Positions 32,872 through 41,845 of a stretch of 64,000 bases of DNA are shown here, piece by piece; within the stretch, counting starts at the first letter, position 1, and the number at the start of each line of letters is the position of its first letter. A program made the position numbers and the translations under genes. Source of the DNA: Actinacidiphila rubida (lineage in GTDB: Bacteria > Actinomycetota > Actinomycetes > Streptomycetales > Streptomycetaceae); the NCBI RefSeq assembly GCF_900110255.1, contig NZ_FODD01000039.1:1-64000 (forward strand), given 5' to 3'. The notes under the pieces were generated by a model. The model made no database searches. It was not told where the DNA came from and saw only the letters and a list, made by a program, of their open reading frames with translations.

Positions 32872-34851
32872 TCAGGGGGCTGTGCGGCGGCTTTTGCCAG
32901 GCGGGTTGGTCGGAGGGGCTGGCGGAAGCGCACGTGGTGTGACCGGTCGGCTGCCGGCGGGTGGATGCCGGTGGGCGAGGTCGACCAGGGCCGGGCCGTG
33001 TTCGAGCCAGGCTGTCAGCGCCGGCCGGGCGTCGGCGGTGCGCTGTGCAGCAGCCTGGGCGTAGGTCGCCCCGGCCAGGGCATCGTCGTCCTCGCGCATG
33101 CGGCGCACGGTGTCCAGCCACTGGCTCTGAACACGCAGGCCGTGCTGGAGCGCTTCGCGCAGGGCGGGCAGTGCGGGCTGCTCGGCTGGCCGCAGGTGCG
33201 CGGCGACCGTGTCCAGGTGGTCCAACAGGTGGGGGCCGTGCTGGAGGAAGGACCGGAAAGCGTCCCACAATGCCTCGTGGTGGCAGTGGTCGAGCCCGCG
33301 GAGGATGACCGCGCCGATCCCGGTCCCGTCATCCGGCGGCCATGATCCGCGGACCAGGATACGGGCGATCTCGGCGGACAGTGCACGGCCGAGCCTGTCC
33401 CCGACTTCCCGTACCCGGCGCTGGTAGACGGCCTGCTGATAGGCGGGCAGCAGGGTTGCGGTGATCGCCTGCGCGGCCAGGGCGGGATCGGCCGACACGG
33501 TCAGGGAGGGCGGGGCGGCCGGATCGTCGGCGAACGGGCCGTCAAGGCCGCCCGCGGCGAGCGCGCCGACCATGAGTTCGCCGTCGGTGCCCGGCTTGTC
33601 CACCACGAGCAGCTCAGTGCCCCGGTCGTCGGTGAGCACCGATCCGAAGGGGATGCGCTCGCTTCGTACTGCTGCGATGAGGTCGCCGGTCTCCCACAGG
33701 CACCCGTCGAGATCCTGCTGCCAGACGGGCAGGGCGTAGACCTCGATCCTTGTGTGCCATTCTCCGGGCAGCGCCGCGGCGATCCGGGTGGCGGTGTCGC
33801 CCAGCCAGCCCCGGCTGCTGGCGGTCAGCGTGACGTCTTGGTCGGCGGCCAGCCGGGTCAGGGTGGTCAGCGCCCGCCGGGCCGCGTCCGGATCCGAGGT
33901 GGCCAGGGTGCTGGTGCCGTCCTCACGCCGGGTGAACCCGGCGGTGGTCAGGAGCGTGTCCGCTTCCTGGTAGCGGGTGCCGGTGGTGACGGCGACGATC
34001 CCGGTGCGGGCGCTGAACGCCAGGGTGATCCGGGTCCCGGCCGGCAGTGCAGTGTCGCTCACCGGCCCCCCGGCCCGCGGTTGCGTCCCCACCCGTGGGC
34101 TGGGCGCGGTGGGATCGGGGTGCCTGGTGTGATGGTGGTGCGGTTCGTGGTGAGCAGGGGGCAGCAGGTCGGGCCGAAGGAAGCTGTCGGCGGGGCGGGT
34201 GACCGGCTCGGGAGATAGCAGCGTGTTGAGGAAGGCGCCGGTGACCGGTGCCGAGATGTCGTGGGAGAACCCGGCCCACCAGATCACCTCTGTGCCCCCG
34301 GGGGCGGTGAGGGTGGCGGCGACCATCATCAGGGTGTCCTCGCCGCCGGCCAGCAGCGGTGCTGTGGAGTCCCGGTCGCGCAGGAGTGCCAGGGCGCGGG
34401 TGCCGCGGTGGCGGGTCTCCCATTCCACCAGGTTGGGGTTGGCGTGGTAGTCCCAGCCGGGGCTGCCGGGCCCTGGCAGGGTGACCAGGCGGCCGTCGCG
34501 CGGCAGGTTGTAGAGGATGTAGTCGGGGTCGCGCCGCAGCTCGGCCGTGAGGACGGTGGTCATCGCGGCGAGGAACTCGATCGGCAGGTCACCGCCGATG
34601 GTGGCTTTCCACCGCTCTGGCCGGGCGGGGTGGGTGCGGGCGCTGAGGAACAGGTGCGCGTGGTCGGGGTTGTCGGGGCGGTCGGCGTGCGCGGTGACCA
34701 GTCCGCAGGGGCTGGTCGCGGTCGAGGTCAGAGGGGTGGTCCGCAGGGACCATGCCGCGGTCTTCGCCAGGTGGGCCAGGTGGGCGTGGTGGTCCTCGAC
34801 GGAGCTGGTGGCTAGGTAACGCGGGGCGATGCTCAGGGCGGTGTCGTTCAT
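32872..34851 (-). CDS. Large DUF317-type protein
   Basis: A 659-aa protein. Residues 1-230 form a DUF317 unit (I-A-P-R-Y-L-A-T-S, then W-W-A-G-F-S). After a His/Pro linker a second part reads L-W-E-T-G-D-L-I-A-A-V, F-G-S-V-L, L-L-V-V-D-K-P-G and L-L-P-A-Y-Q-Q-A, and the last 170 residues are helical. ATG 34851 overlaps the previous gene (ATGA). The second part is closely mirrored by that separate 163-aa gene. Function unknown. Confidence 0.72.
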   Translation of the reverse strand: MNDTALSIAPRYLATSSVEDHHAHLAHLAKTAAWSLRTTPLTSTATSPCGLVTAHADRPDNPDHAHLFLSARTHPARPERWKATIGGDLPIEFLAAMTTVLTAELRRDPDYILYNLPRDGRLVTLPGPGSPGWDYHANPNLVEWETRHRGTRALALLRDRDSTAPLLAGGEDTLMMVAATLTAPGGTEVIWWAGFSHDISAPVTGAFLNTLLSPEPVTRPADSFLRPDLLPPAHHEPHHHHTRHPDPTAPSPRVGTQPRAGGPVSDTALPAGTRITLAFSARTGIVAVTTGTRYQEADTLLTTAGFTRREDGTSTLATSDPDAARRALTTLTRLAADQDVTLTASSRGWLGDTATRIAAALPGEWHTRIEVYALPVWQQDLDGCLWETGDLIAAVRSERIPFGSVLTDDRGTELLVVDKPGTDGELMVGALAAGGLDGPFADDPAAPPSLTVSADPALAAQAITATLLPAYQQAVYQRRVREVGDRLGRALSAEIARILVRGSWPPDDGTGIGAVILRGLDHCHHEALWDAFRSFLQHGPHLLDHLDTVAAHLRPAEQPALPALREALQHGLRVQSQWLDTVRRMREDDDALAGATYAQAAAQRTADARPALTAWLEHGPALVDLAHRHPPAGSRPVTPRALPPAPPTNPPGKSRRTAP

Positions 34852-35339
34852 CGGCGGGCTCCGGCGGCGGTCGGTGTGGCCGGGGGCATCGGGACGCCGG
34901 TGAAGAGGGTGGCTGGGGTGAGGTGGTGGAGTGCGGGGTGCGGGCCCATCAGGGCGGAAAAGGCGGTGTAGTACGCCGGTAGCAGCCGGGAGCGGACCTG
35001 GTGGGCGGCTTTGGCGGGGTGGGAGGTGACGGCGATGCCGTGCGGGGTCAGCGGCACGTCATCGCGTCCGGTGATGTCGATGCCCAGGGGGTGCAGGGCG
35101 CCGACGAAGAACTGACCGGGCCTGGTGGGGCGATCGATGATCAAGAGCTGGGTGAAGTCGTTCGCGGCAAGCAGCGAACCGCGGGTCAGGTAGTAGGTGA
35201 ACACCATGTGGTCCATGGCGGCGTGGTCCCACAGGAAGTCCGTCACCCGCCGGCGCTCGGCCTGGTCGGACCAGTCCAGATCCGAGCTCGTCCAGGTACC
35301 GGGAAGCCGTTCGGCGAGGCCGGTCGCGAGGCGGGACAT
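34848..35339 (-). CDS. Stand-alone copy of the second half of the large DUF317 protein
   Basis: A 163-aa protein that matches the central part of the downstream 659-aa protein: F-L-W-D-H-A-A-M against C-L-W-E-T-G-D-L, R-G-S-L-L against F-G-S-V-L, L-L-I-I-D-R-P against L-L-V-V-D-K-P, and L-L-P-A-Y-Y-T-A-F against L-L-P-A-Y-Q-Q-A-V. I use ATG 35339. An open, coding-like Pro/Thr-rich extension reaches an AGGAG near 35397 but no plausible start there, so the true start may lie upstream. Confidence 0.62.
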   Translation of the reverse strand: MSRLATGLAERLPGTWTSSDLDWSDQAERRRVTDFLWDHAAMDHMVFTYYLTRGSLLAANDFTQLLIIDRPTRPGQFFVGALHPLGIDITGRDDVPLTPHGIAVTSHPAKAAHQVRSRLLPAYYTAFSALMGPHPALHHLTPATLFTGVPMPPATPTAAGARR

Positions 35340-35440
35340 GCGGTCGACCGGCGGGACCGGCGGTCCTTCTGTTGATGCGGTGGGCGGGGTGTCGGGGGTG
35401 GCCGAGGTGGCTCTCCTGTCATACGGAACGGGGTGTGCGG

Positions 35441-35953
35441 TCAGCGGCGGGGGCCGGTACGCGGGGCGGATGCCGGTGCTGCGGGTGGCGGAGAGATTCG
35501 GGGCGCGGGGCGCGGATCGCGGCGAAGTTCCGCGGTGGCCTCGTCGAGATGGCCGCGGGCGCGGCTGTAGAAGTCGGCGGCGATGATCCGGGACGTGCTC
35601 TCGTCGGCGCGCAGGTGGCTGGGCCCGACGCCGGGGATCGCCGCCGCGCGGTAGCCGTGCGCTACATGCGCCAGTGCCCGGGTCCGGGCCTGCTGGGCAT
35701 CGGCCATCGGAATCATCGCGTCGGTGAGTTGCTCGATGGCCTCCCGCTGCGGCAGCAGTACAGGGATCGCGCTGTTGAGGGCGGTGTTCATCCAGGCCGT
35801 CGCACGCTTGATGTCGTAGCTCAGCCGTGCCACGTGATCTGCGGCGGTCGCCAGGTCGATCGCCGCAGGGTCAACGGGGAGGATGTCGATCAGGTCTGCG
35901 AGCCGCCGGGCGAGGTAGCCGAGCATGCGCGGCTCGACGGTATTGCCCGTCAC
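35441..35953 (-). CDS. Helical hypothetical protein, 170 aa
   Basis: An all-helical protein (R-R-L-A-D-L-I-D-I-L-P, then A-A-D-H-V-A-R-L-S-Y-D-I-K-R) with a Pro-rich basic tail. It starts with GTG at 35953 inside the end of the glycosyltransferase gene (4-nt overlap). Same general type as other small helical proteins in the array; function unknown. Confidence 0.6.
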   Translation of the reverse strand: MTGNTVEPRMLGYLARRLADLIDILPVDPAAIDLATAADHVARLSYDIKRATAWMNTALNSAIPVLLPQREAIEQLTDAMIPMADAQQARTRALAHVAHGYRAAAIPGVGPSHLRADESTSRIIAADFYSRARGHLDEATAELRRDPRPAPRISPPPAAPASAPRTGPRR

Positions 35954-36705
35954 ACGTCCCGGAGGCCGGTGCGCGGCCGGGGACCAAGGACGCCGGCCAG
36001 GTCGTTACCCGATCTCCAGGCGAAGAGCCGTGCCGCGTTCTCCAGTTCGTCGTAGTCCGCTTGCTTGGTGAGCTGGCGAGCGTGCTTGCGGTAGTGGTAG
36101 ACGACCTGCGGCAGCAGTTCCCCGGCCGCCAGATGCGTGACCTTCAGTGCGCAGTAGTCCTCGCCCTGGACGAGGCCGCCCATGCCGCCGATCGCGGACC
36201 ACAGGTGGGTGCGGGCCATGATCGTGGTCGGGCCGATCGGTATCGTGTGGCGCGGGGTCGGCCAGTACGCCCACACCGCGCCCGGCTCGTGCCGGCCCGG
36301 CGGCACCGGACACCGCCACAGGTGAAGAGAGCCGTCGTCGTGGAGGTCGGCACTGTAGCCGGCGACCCATCCCAGGCCGGTGTTGTTCAGGTGGTGCAGG
36401 CGGCTGCTCAAACTGAACCGCGGGATCACATCGTCGTCATCTGCCCAGGTCAGCGCCTTCCCACGGGCGAGGTTGACGGCGAGGTTGCGGGCGCAGGCCG
36501 CGCCGACCGCGCGAGGCAGTCCCAGCACGCGAACCCGGGGATCGGCGGCCAAGGTCGCGGGTAGCAGCGCGGGGTCGGCGCCGTCGAGGGCGAGGACGGC
36601 CTCCCAGTCGGCGTCCTGCGCGTCGAGACTGGCGTGCAACTCGTGTAGATAACCGAGGCGTTCGGGGCGCAGGCGGGTGGCGATGACGACGGTGACGTCG
36701 GGTAT
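35950..36705 (-). CDS. Family 2 glycosyltransferase, ATA start
   Basis: A 251-aa GT-A-fold enzyme. It opens with the strand V-T-V-V-I-A-T-R-L-R, has L-D-G-A-D-P and the metal-binding W-A-D-D-D-D near residue 90, then G-G-M-G-G-L-V-Q-G-E-D-Y. GAAAGGAG and 8 nt precede ATA 36705; the first canonical start (36639) would delete the first conserved strand. It would transfer a nucleotide-activated sugar. A glycosyltransferase inside a transfer operon could modify a pilus-like or surface component; that is inference. Confidence 0.75.
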   Translation of the reverse strand: MPDVTVVIATRLRPERLGYLHELHASLDAQDADWEAVLALDGADPALLPATLAADPRVRVLGLPRAVGAACARNLAVNLARGKALTWADDDDVIPRFSLSSRLHHLNNTGLGWVAGYSADLHDDGSLHLWRCPVPPGRHEPGAVWAYWPTPRHTIPIGPTTIMARTHLWSAIGGMGGLVQGEDYCALKVTHLAAGELLPQVVYHYRKHARQLTKQADYDELENAARLFAWRSGNDLAGVLGPRPRTGLRDV

Positions 36706-36740
36706 CGCGCGTGCTCCTTTCAGGCGGGGGCCAGCTGTGG

Positions 36741-37256
36741 TCAGCGGCGGGGTGGCTTGACGGCCCTGGGCGGGGCGGGCGGATGCACCGGCGGCGTCGT
36801 GGCGCGGGTCGCCTGAGCAGCCGTCGTGGTGTGGTGGTAGGCGGTGCGAGCGAGGTCTTCGGTGAGCTGGACCATGTCGTCGGCCAGCGCGTCGAACTGA
36901 TCGGCCAGGCCCTGGTAGTGCCGGCTGCTGCTCTGGTCGCCGCGCTCGTCGTACCAGTTGGCGAGTGACTCCAGGAACTGGTGCAGGCGGGCAACCGCAC
37001 CGTCGTCGCTCTCCAGGACGGCGCTGGCGATGCCGTGAAACTCACTCTCGGTGCCGGCCCGACCCAGGAGGTCGGTCCAGCCCGTGATGCCCCGGCCCGA
37101 TGGCGGGAGTCCGGCTGCGTCGATCAGCGGCTTCGCCGCTGCGGCGTCCCAACGGCACAGGTCATCCGCGGTGGGGCTGCCGATGTTGTAGGCGTGGATC
37201 TGCTCGGTGGTACGGCCGGCGTTGTCGTACACCTCGAAGTCGGGGTTCGGGAACAG
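36741..37256 (-). CDS. Hypothetical protein, 171 aa
   Basis: TTG at 37262 is only one base after AAGGA, whereas CTG at 37256 is 7 nt from it, so I use CTG. The protein reads F-P-N-P-D-F-E-V-Y-D, has a helical middle (A-V-A-R-L-H-Q-F-L-E-S-L) and a Pro/Thr-rich tail. Not recognised. It ends 35 nt before the glycosyltransferase start. Confidence 0.55.
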   Translation of the reverse strand: MFPNPDFEVYDNAGRTTEQIHAYNIGSPTADDLCRWDAAAAKPLIDAAGLPPSGRGITGWTDLLGRAGTESEFHGIASAVLESDDGAVARLHQFLESLANWYDERGDQSSSRHYQGLADQFDALADDMVQLTEDLARTAYHHTTTAAQATRATTPPVHPPAPPRAVKPPRR

Positions 37257-37290
37257 CGGCAAGTCCTTCGGCGGGTGCGGAGGTCTACGA

Positions 37291-38349
37291 CTACATACCG
37301 ATCATGTTGCCCGCAGGCGGGCCGTCGGCGCCGGTCAGCCCGCAGGTGTAACCCAGGAGCTGCGCCTTGCTCGTCGGCGCGGGGACGAGCACGGCGTCGT
37401 TGCAGACGAACGTGTCGGTGACCGCGCTGCGCGGGGTGTTGCCCAGCCAGGCTCGGGTTGCCGCGTCGGGGGTGATCTGCCAGCCGGGGGCGAGGGTGTC
37501 GGTCTGGGTGTGGGTGTGTGCGAACAGCAGCACGGCGCCGCCTTCGGCGGTCTTCAGCCCGTAAGCGTCGTTCCAGACGTTGTTGGCCGACGCGAAGGCA
37601 GTGGTGCCCTTCTTTCCCAGCCGGTGAACGTCCTTGTCGTGGATGCCGGTCTGTCGCCTGACGGCAGGGGTCGGGGTGAAGAACTGACTGCCGGAGTTCT
37701 TGCCTCCGGTGGCGAAGTTGTCGTTGATCCCCGTCCGGAGCCGGTCGGCGTCGAAGCCCGGCTGGTCGCTCCCGTCGGCCGCGACCGCGGTGGCGTAACC
37801 CTCGGCGTCCAGCGCGATGTCCGGCAGCGGCATCCCATCCAGATCCGGGGCGAGAACCAACTGCCACGTGTCATCGGGCTGCTGCGCGAAGACGATCAGT
37901 CTCTGGTACGTCGTGCCGGTCTCGGTGACTCCGGCGGCGAACCACCGCTGGGCGCCAGGCGCGAACTTGGGGATGTACAGGTGCGCGGTGTTGGCGTCGT
38001 AGGACCACGGCTTGTAGGGCTTGCGGTCCTTGGCCGGGATACCGGAGTCCTGCTTGTATCCGCCGACCGACATCGCGAACAGGGCGTCGTTCTCCACGGT
38101 GTCCAGCAACCGTGCATTGTCGTGGGCGTTGGCCTGGTTGTTGACCGTGGAGTAGTGCCGGATCAGCTCCAGGGCGGACTGCTTGTTCAGCGTGGGCGTG
38201 GCAGTGGGCCGCGGCGAAGGCTTTGTGCTGGCACGGGCGCTGGTGTGGCCCGGCGCCGGAGTGCCGGTGCTGCTGTCGCAGGCGGCTGCGGTCAGCGTCA
38301 GGCAGGCGGTAGCGGTCGCGGTGAGGGTCAGGCGGGTGATACGGGAGAT
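37291..38349 (-). CDS. Secreted lipoprotein, transfer-operon-linked
   Basis: A lipoprotein signal peptide (S-R-I-T-R-L-T-L-T-A-T-A then L-T-A-A-A-C lipobox)gives Cys lipidation and membrane anchoring outside. A Ser/Thr/Pro linker is followed by a 250-aa extracellular domain with Y-D-A-N-T-A-H-L-Y and N-S-G-S-Q-F-F motifs that I do not recognise. ATC 38349 after TTGGAGCAGTTC gives a perfect signal peptide; the first canonical start (38445) would add an unlikely 32-aa Pro-rich leader. A nearby TTG (38361) is an alternative. Confidence 0.75.
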   Translation of the reverse strand: MSRITRLTLTATATACLTLTAAACDSSTGTPAPGHTSARASTKPSPRPTATPTLNKQSALELIRHYSTVNNQANAHDNARLLDTVENDALFAMSVGGYKQDSGIPAKDRKPYKPWSYDANTAHLYIPKFAPGAQRWFAAGVTETGTTYQRLIVFAQQPDDTWQLVLAPDLDGMPLPDIALDAEGYATAVAADGSDQPGFDADRLRTGINDNFATGGKNSGSQFFTPTPAVRRQTGIHDKDVHRLGKKGTTAFASANNVWNDAYGLKTAEGGAVLLFAHTHTQTDTLAPGWQITPDAATRAWLGNTPRSAVTDTFVCNDAVLVPAPTSKAQLLGYTCGLTGADGPPAGNMIGM

Positions 38350-38414
38350 GAACTGCTCCAAGGGGTAGCGGGAGGAATCGGCGGGCGTTGGGGAGGGGCT
38401 CGGCGCGGAGGCGT

Positions 38415-39008
38415 TCAGCGGTGGTTGGTGGGCTGTTGGGCGCAAGTCGTTACGGCGGCGCGAGGGCGGGTGTCTGTAAGGCCGGGGGCTGTGGGCCGCA
38501 GGCCGGCCAGCGGTATGGGAGCGTCCGGTTTCCGCAGATGTGGTTTGTCGCTGTAGGAGGCGCGGGGGTCACTCTCCCAGCCGACGACCGGGCCGCGGGT
38601 GTCCTGGGTGAGGGCGATGACCTCGACGCCGACCGGGCGCAGCACGTAGGCCCACTCCAGCCGGTCGGGTGCGCTGGACTCGTCGAAGACCATGCGCAAG
38701 GGAGGGCTGCCGTCACTGGTGAAGACGCCGGAGCTGGCGGTGGGCTTGCTGGGCCCGATCGAGTACGGGTCGAGCGCTGCTCGAAGGTCGCTGGGCGCGC
38801 CGTCCAGCAGATCATTGCCGAGGTAGTCCCAACCGATCGCGTCGATGTCGATCAGATAGCGGGCCAGCGCCGCGGTGTCGCGGGCGAAGCGGTACTGGTG
38901 GGCAGCCAGCAGCAGCGGGAGGCGGTTGCTGGGGATGCCGTCGTCGTGGACGTAGATGCCGCGGTACCCGGTGTCGGTGGGGCGGGCGATGCAGGAGCGA
39001 GTGGCCAG
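38415..39008 (-). CDS. Hypothetical protein, 197 aa, CTG start
   Basis: AGGAGGCTCAC precedes CTG 39008, giving L-A-T-R-S-C-I-A-R-P-T-D-T-G-Y. There is no ATG, GTG or TTG in a sensible position before residue 90. Strand-rich segments (L-R-M-V-F-D-E-S, then E-W-A-Y-V-L-R-P-V-G-V-E-V-I) recall secreted or DUF317-like folds. It ends 66 nt before the lipoprotein. No known family. Confidence 0.58.
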   Translation of the reverse strand: MATRSCIARPTDTGYRGIYVHDDGIPSNRLPLLLAAHQYRFARDTAALARYLIDIDAIGWDYLGNDLLDGAPSDLRAALDPYSIGPSKPTASSGVFTSDGSPPLRMVFDESSAPDRLEWAYVLRPVGVEVIALTQDTRGPVVGWESDPRASYSDKPHLRKPDAPIPLAGLRPTAPGLTDTRPRAAVTTCAQQPTNHR

Positions 39009-39055
39009 GTGAGCCTCCTGGAGGCGGGGTCTAGGCGGAGAGCCACGCCTTGCGG

Positions 39056-39175
39056 TCAGCGGGTCGGGCGGGGCGCCGTGCTGCCGGCCGGGGCGGGTGC
39101 CGGGGTGGGCGGCAGGGCGCGGCCGGGGTCGGTGGTGGTCACGCCGCCCCGGTCGCGGTGGATATCGGAATTCAC
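39056..39175 (-). CDS. Possible small Pro/Thr-rich protein, 39 aa
   Basis: GTG 39175 opens a 39-aa frame (M-N-S-D-I-H-R-D-R-G-G-V-T-T-T) in the 180-nt gap between the VirB4-like gene and the CTG-start gene. No strong SD. It may be a true leader-type gene or chance. Confidence 0.33.
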   Translation of the reverse strand: MNSDIHRDRGGVTTTDPGRALPPTPAPAPAGSTAPRPTR

Positions 39176-39190
39176 GGGTTCGCTGCTTAT

Positions 39191-40696
39191 CTAGTGCATT
39201 CTGGCGTCGGTGTCGAAGAGCCGGGCTTCGTGGGGGTGCAGGGCGTGCTGGACGACAAATGACCGCCCGGCGACTTTCCACAGACCGCGGCCCCGTTGAA
39301 GGGCGGAAATGGCCTGGGTTTCGACGCCGGTCAGGCCGAGGAGTCCGGCGGCGGCGGTGAGCTGGTCGGTTTCCTGCCGGTAGATGATCCGGGTGGAGCA
39401 GTCGGCGAGGAGTCCTTCGGCCAAGGCGCGTCCGCGGGATCCGGCGTCGCCGGCGGTGAGCAGGTCGGACAGCCGGTGGATGACCATCAGGTTGGCGATG
39501 CCCAGGCCACGGCTGAGTTTCCACTGCGCCTGCATCCGCTCCAGCAGGGGACCGTGGCTCATCAGTCTCCACGCCTCGTCGTACACAATCCAGCGCCGCC
39601 CGCCGCGCGGATCGGCCAGGGCGCTTTCCATCCACGCGGAGGCGCAGGTCATGGCCAGGACGAGGGCGGTGTCGGCGCCGGATCCGCCCAGGTGGGACAG
39701 GTCGATGGTGAGCATCGGCGAGCGCGGGTCGAATGCGGCGGTGGTGGGGGCGTCGAACATGCCCGCCAGGTCGCCGGCGACCAGGCGGCGCAGGGCGTGG
39801 GCGACATCTTGGGCGGCGTCCCCGAGCCTGCCGGACATTGCTCCGGCGGCGGCGTCGAGCTGCTCGGGGTGGTTGAGGATGCCGGCGATGTCGCCGAGCA
39901 GCGGCGTGCGGGCCGTGGTGCTCGCGGTGGTGACGACGGCGTCGAGGGCGACGTCGAGGGCGGTGTGCTCCATCGGCAGCAGGTCCCGGCCGAGCACGGT
40001 CCGGGCCAGTGATCCCAGCAGCAGCAACCGGCGCTTGCGGACCTCGATGGCCCAGTCGTCTTCGGCGGTGCCGTCGGGGCGGGGGGCCGCGTCCAAGGGG
40101 TTGAGCTTTCCCGGCAGTCCGGGCCCCAGCGCGATGGTGGTTCCGCCGAGTGCAGTGGCGACCGGCGTCCACTCGCCCTTGGGGTCGCAGGGCACGTAGA
40201 CGCGGTAGCCGTGGGCGATCGACCGCAGGGCGAGGCTTTTTGCCAGGGCGCTCTTGCCCTGCCCGATCACCCCGGCCAGCAGCACGTTGGGGTTGGTGAA
40301 GCCCTCCAGCTTCCCGTACAGGGAGAACGGGTCGAAGGTGAAGGACGCTTCTGCGTGGACGTCGCGGCCGATGTAGATTCCGTCGGCGCCCAGTCCGCCT
40401 TCGGCGAGGAACGGGTACGCCCCGGAGGCGACGGCAGTGGTCATCCGGTGCGCCCGAAGCTTCAACCGGCCGCCGCGGGCGGACGCCGGTCCCGGGCGAC
40501 CGGCGGCCGGGTAGACCGGGGCGGCCATCTCCGCCTCGGCGGCAGGTGAGTGCGCAAGGTCGCGGTCGGCGGTGTCGCGGGCACGGGCGGTGGCCTCGAT
40601 CAGGGCACGCCGAGCGGCTTTCCGGGCTGCGCGGTTCGTGCTACGGGGGGTGAACAAGTCGCTTGCGCTGCTACGAAGACGGTTTCCGCTGGTCAC
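39191..40696 (-). CDS. VirB4/TraC-like transfer ATPase
   Basis: A 501-aa cytoplasmic ATPase. Walker A is G-V-I-G-Q-G-K-S-A near residue 140, Walker B is R-W-I-V-Y-D-E-A-W near residue 355, and Q-E-T-D-Q-L and L-Q-R-G-R-G-L-W follow, as in VirB4/SCO6880-linked ATPases. It would power assembly or substrate movement at the conjugation channel. GTG start with GAAGGAGG about 10 nt upstream. The usual N-terminal VirB4 domain is short; the preceding SCO6880 protein may supply it. Confidence 0.87.
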   Translation of the reverse strand: MTSGNRLRSSASDLFTPRSTNRAARKAARRALIEATARARDTADRDLAHSPAAEAEMAAPVYPAAGRPGPASARGGRLKLRAHRMTTAVASGAYPFLAEGGLGADGIYIGRDVHAEASFTFDPFSLYGKLEGFTNPNVLLAGVIGQGKSALAKSLALRSIAHGYRVYVPCDPKGEWTPVATALGGTTIALGPGLPGKLNPLDAAPRPDGTAEDDWAIEVRKRRLLLLGSLARTVLGRDLLPMEHTALDVALDAVVTTASTTARTPLLGDIAGILNHPEQLDAAAGAMSGRLGDAAQDVAHALRRLVAGDLAGMFDAPTTAAFDPRSPMLTIDLSHLGGSGADTALVLAMTCASAWMESALADPRGGRRWIVYDEAWRLMSHGPLLERMQAQWKLSRGLGIANLMVIHRLSDLLTAGDAGSRGRALAEGLLADCSTRIIYRQETDQLTAAAGLLGLTGVETQAISALQRGRGLWKVAGRSFVVQHALHPHEARLFDTDARMH

Positions 40697-40744
40697 CGCG
40701 CGTGGGCCTCCTTCCTCGGGCTGAACCGTCTCCGGGCCGGTGGC

Positions 40745-41206
40745 TCAGCGGACGCAGGTGGTGGTGTGACCGTGCAGCGGGGCGTCGATCTCAGCCGACG
40801 TCGTGGTGCGGCGAACGGTGTGGACGGCGGCCTGGTGGCGCTGGCAGATGGTGACGAACGGCGGACCCCCGACCAGCCGTGCCGGGGGATCACAGACCTC
40901 CCCGTTGCCGGCCGGGTCGGTTAGCGGCAGGGTGTGGAAGGCGTCGTGGACGGCGGCGGCTGCCTGCCACAGCCGGGTCCGGGCGGTGGCCAGATGGCGT
41001 CCGGCGGTCGGCGAGGTCGGGCGGGTCGTGGTGTCGAGCTGGTCGACCAGGTGGTGGCAGGCGATCAGGTGCGCGTGGAGCAGGTCCAGGTGGGTGCGGT
41101 CGGCGGCGCCAGCGAGGTGGCTGGTCGTGGTGTGGCGGCGGATTCCTGCGCTGGCGGCCCGCAGGTAGGGGTGTGTCTCGCTGCGGGTGGTGGTCGGTGG
41201 GGTCAA
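40745..41206 (-). CDS. DUF6238-type small protein
   Basis: A 153-aa protein rich in His and Thr (L-L-H-A-H-L-I-A-C-H-H-L-V-D-Q-L-D) that resembles the DUF6238 proteins next to VirB4 genes in Streptomyces elements. The C-terminal part has I-C-Q-R-H-Q-A and ends T-T-T-C-V-R. TTG 41206 with AAGGA 7 nt upstream. Function unknown, presumably transfer-associated. Confidence 0.6.
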   Translation of the reverse strand: MTPPTTTRSETHPYLRAASAGIRRHTTTSHLAGAADRTHLDLLHAHLIACHHLVDQLDTTTRPTSPTAGRHLATARTRLWQAAAAVHDAFHTLPLTDPAGNGEVCDPPARLVGGPPFVTICQRHQAAVHTVRRTTTSAEIDAPLHGHTTTCVR

Positions 41207-41837
41207 ATGTCATTCCTTGATGGGGACTTGGAGTCCAGTCTCGGTGGGGCGGGGTGGTGTCGGCGGGAGGCGTGGGTGGTCTGGATGTGACGGCGAGGGG
41301 AGGGCGGGCAGCGGGACGGGTGGTAGCGGCTGTCTGTTCTGCCCGCAGGTCGTAGCGGTGGCCCGGCGCGGACAGATGGGGATGGGTCCATTCGCCGTGG
41401 AATTCGAGCACCGTGCTGGTCCCGGGAGGACTGGCGGAAACCTGATGTTCGGACCAGCGCAGGAACGACGGGAGCTGTCGCAGGGTGTTCAGGGCGTCTT
41501 CCTCGTCGGCGCCGTAGAGGGTGAAGCTGTCCGGTGCCTCGCCGAGAACGCCGAAGACCAGGGTGTAGACGGAGCGTGGGGGTGCGGCGGCGAGCGGTTC
41601 CAGGTGGGCGGTGAGGGTGTCGAGCCAGTCGGCCGCGTCGATCGCGCTGGTGGTCCGGGTGTCGTCGTAGGCCGCGCGCTGGTCTTCGACGACGTAGCCG
41701 TTAGCGTCCAGGTGGGGTGCCAGGAGTGCTTCCCGTCTCGTCGCCCGCAGGCGGCACTCGTCCAGCAGGGCGGCCAGGTGTTCCCGCAGTTGAATGTCGC
41801 CGGAGACTACGCGGTGTACGGGGCGGTCCGCGGTCGG
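41207..41837 (-). CDS. Hypothetical protein, boundaries uncertain
   Basis: A well-formed reading (R-E-H-L-A-A-L-L-D-E-C-R-L-R, W-L-D-T-L-T-A-H-L, Y-T-L-V-F-G-V-L-G-E) fills this space. The expected start GTG 41849 overlaps the SCO6880-gene stop, but its fourth codon is TAA, so translation must start later; no good SD is visible. At the 3' end the frame stays open far into the next gene, while another frame stops at the usual overlap point. A start-proximal nonsense mutation and a frameshift are possible. Confidence 0.4.
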
Positions 41838-41845
41838 TTAGATGG

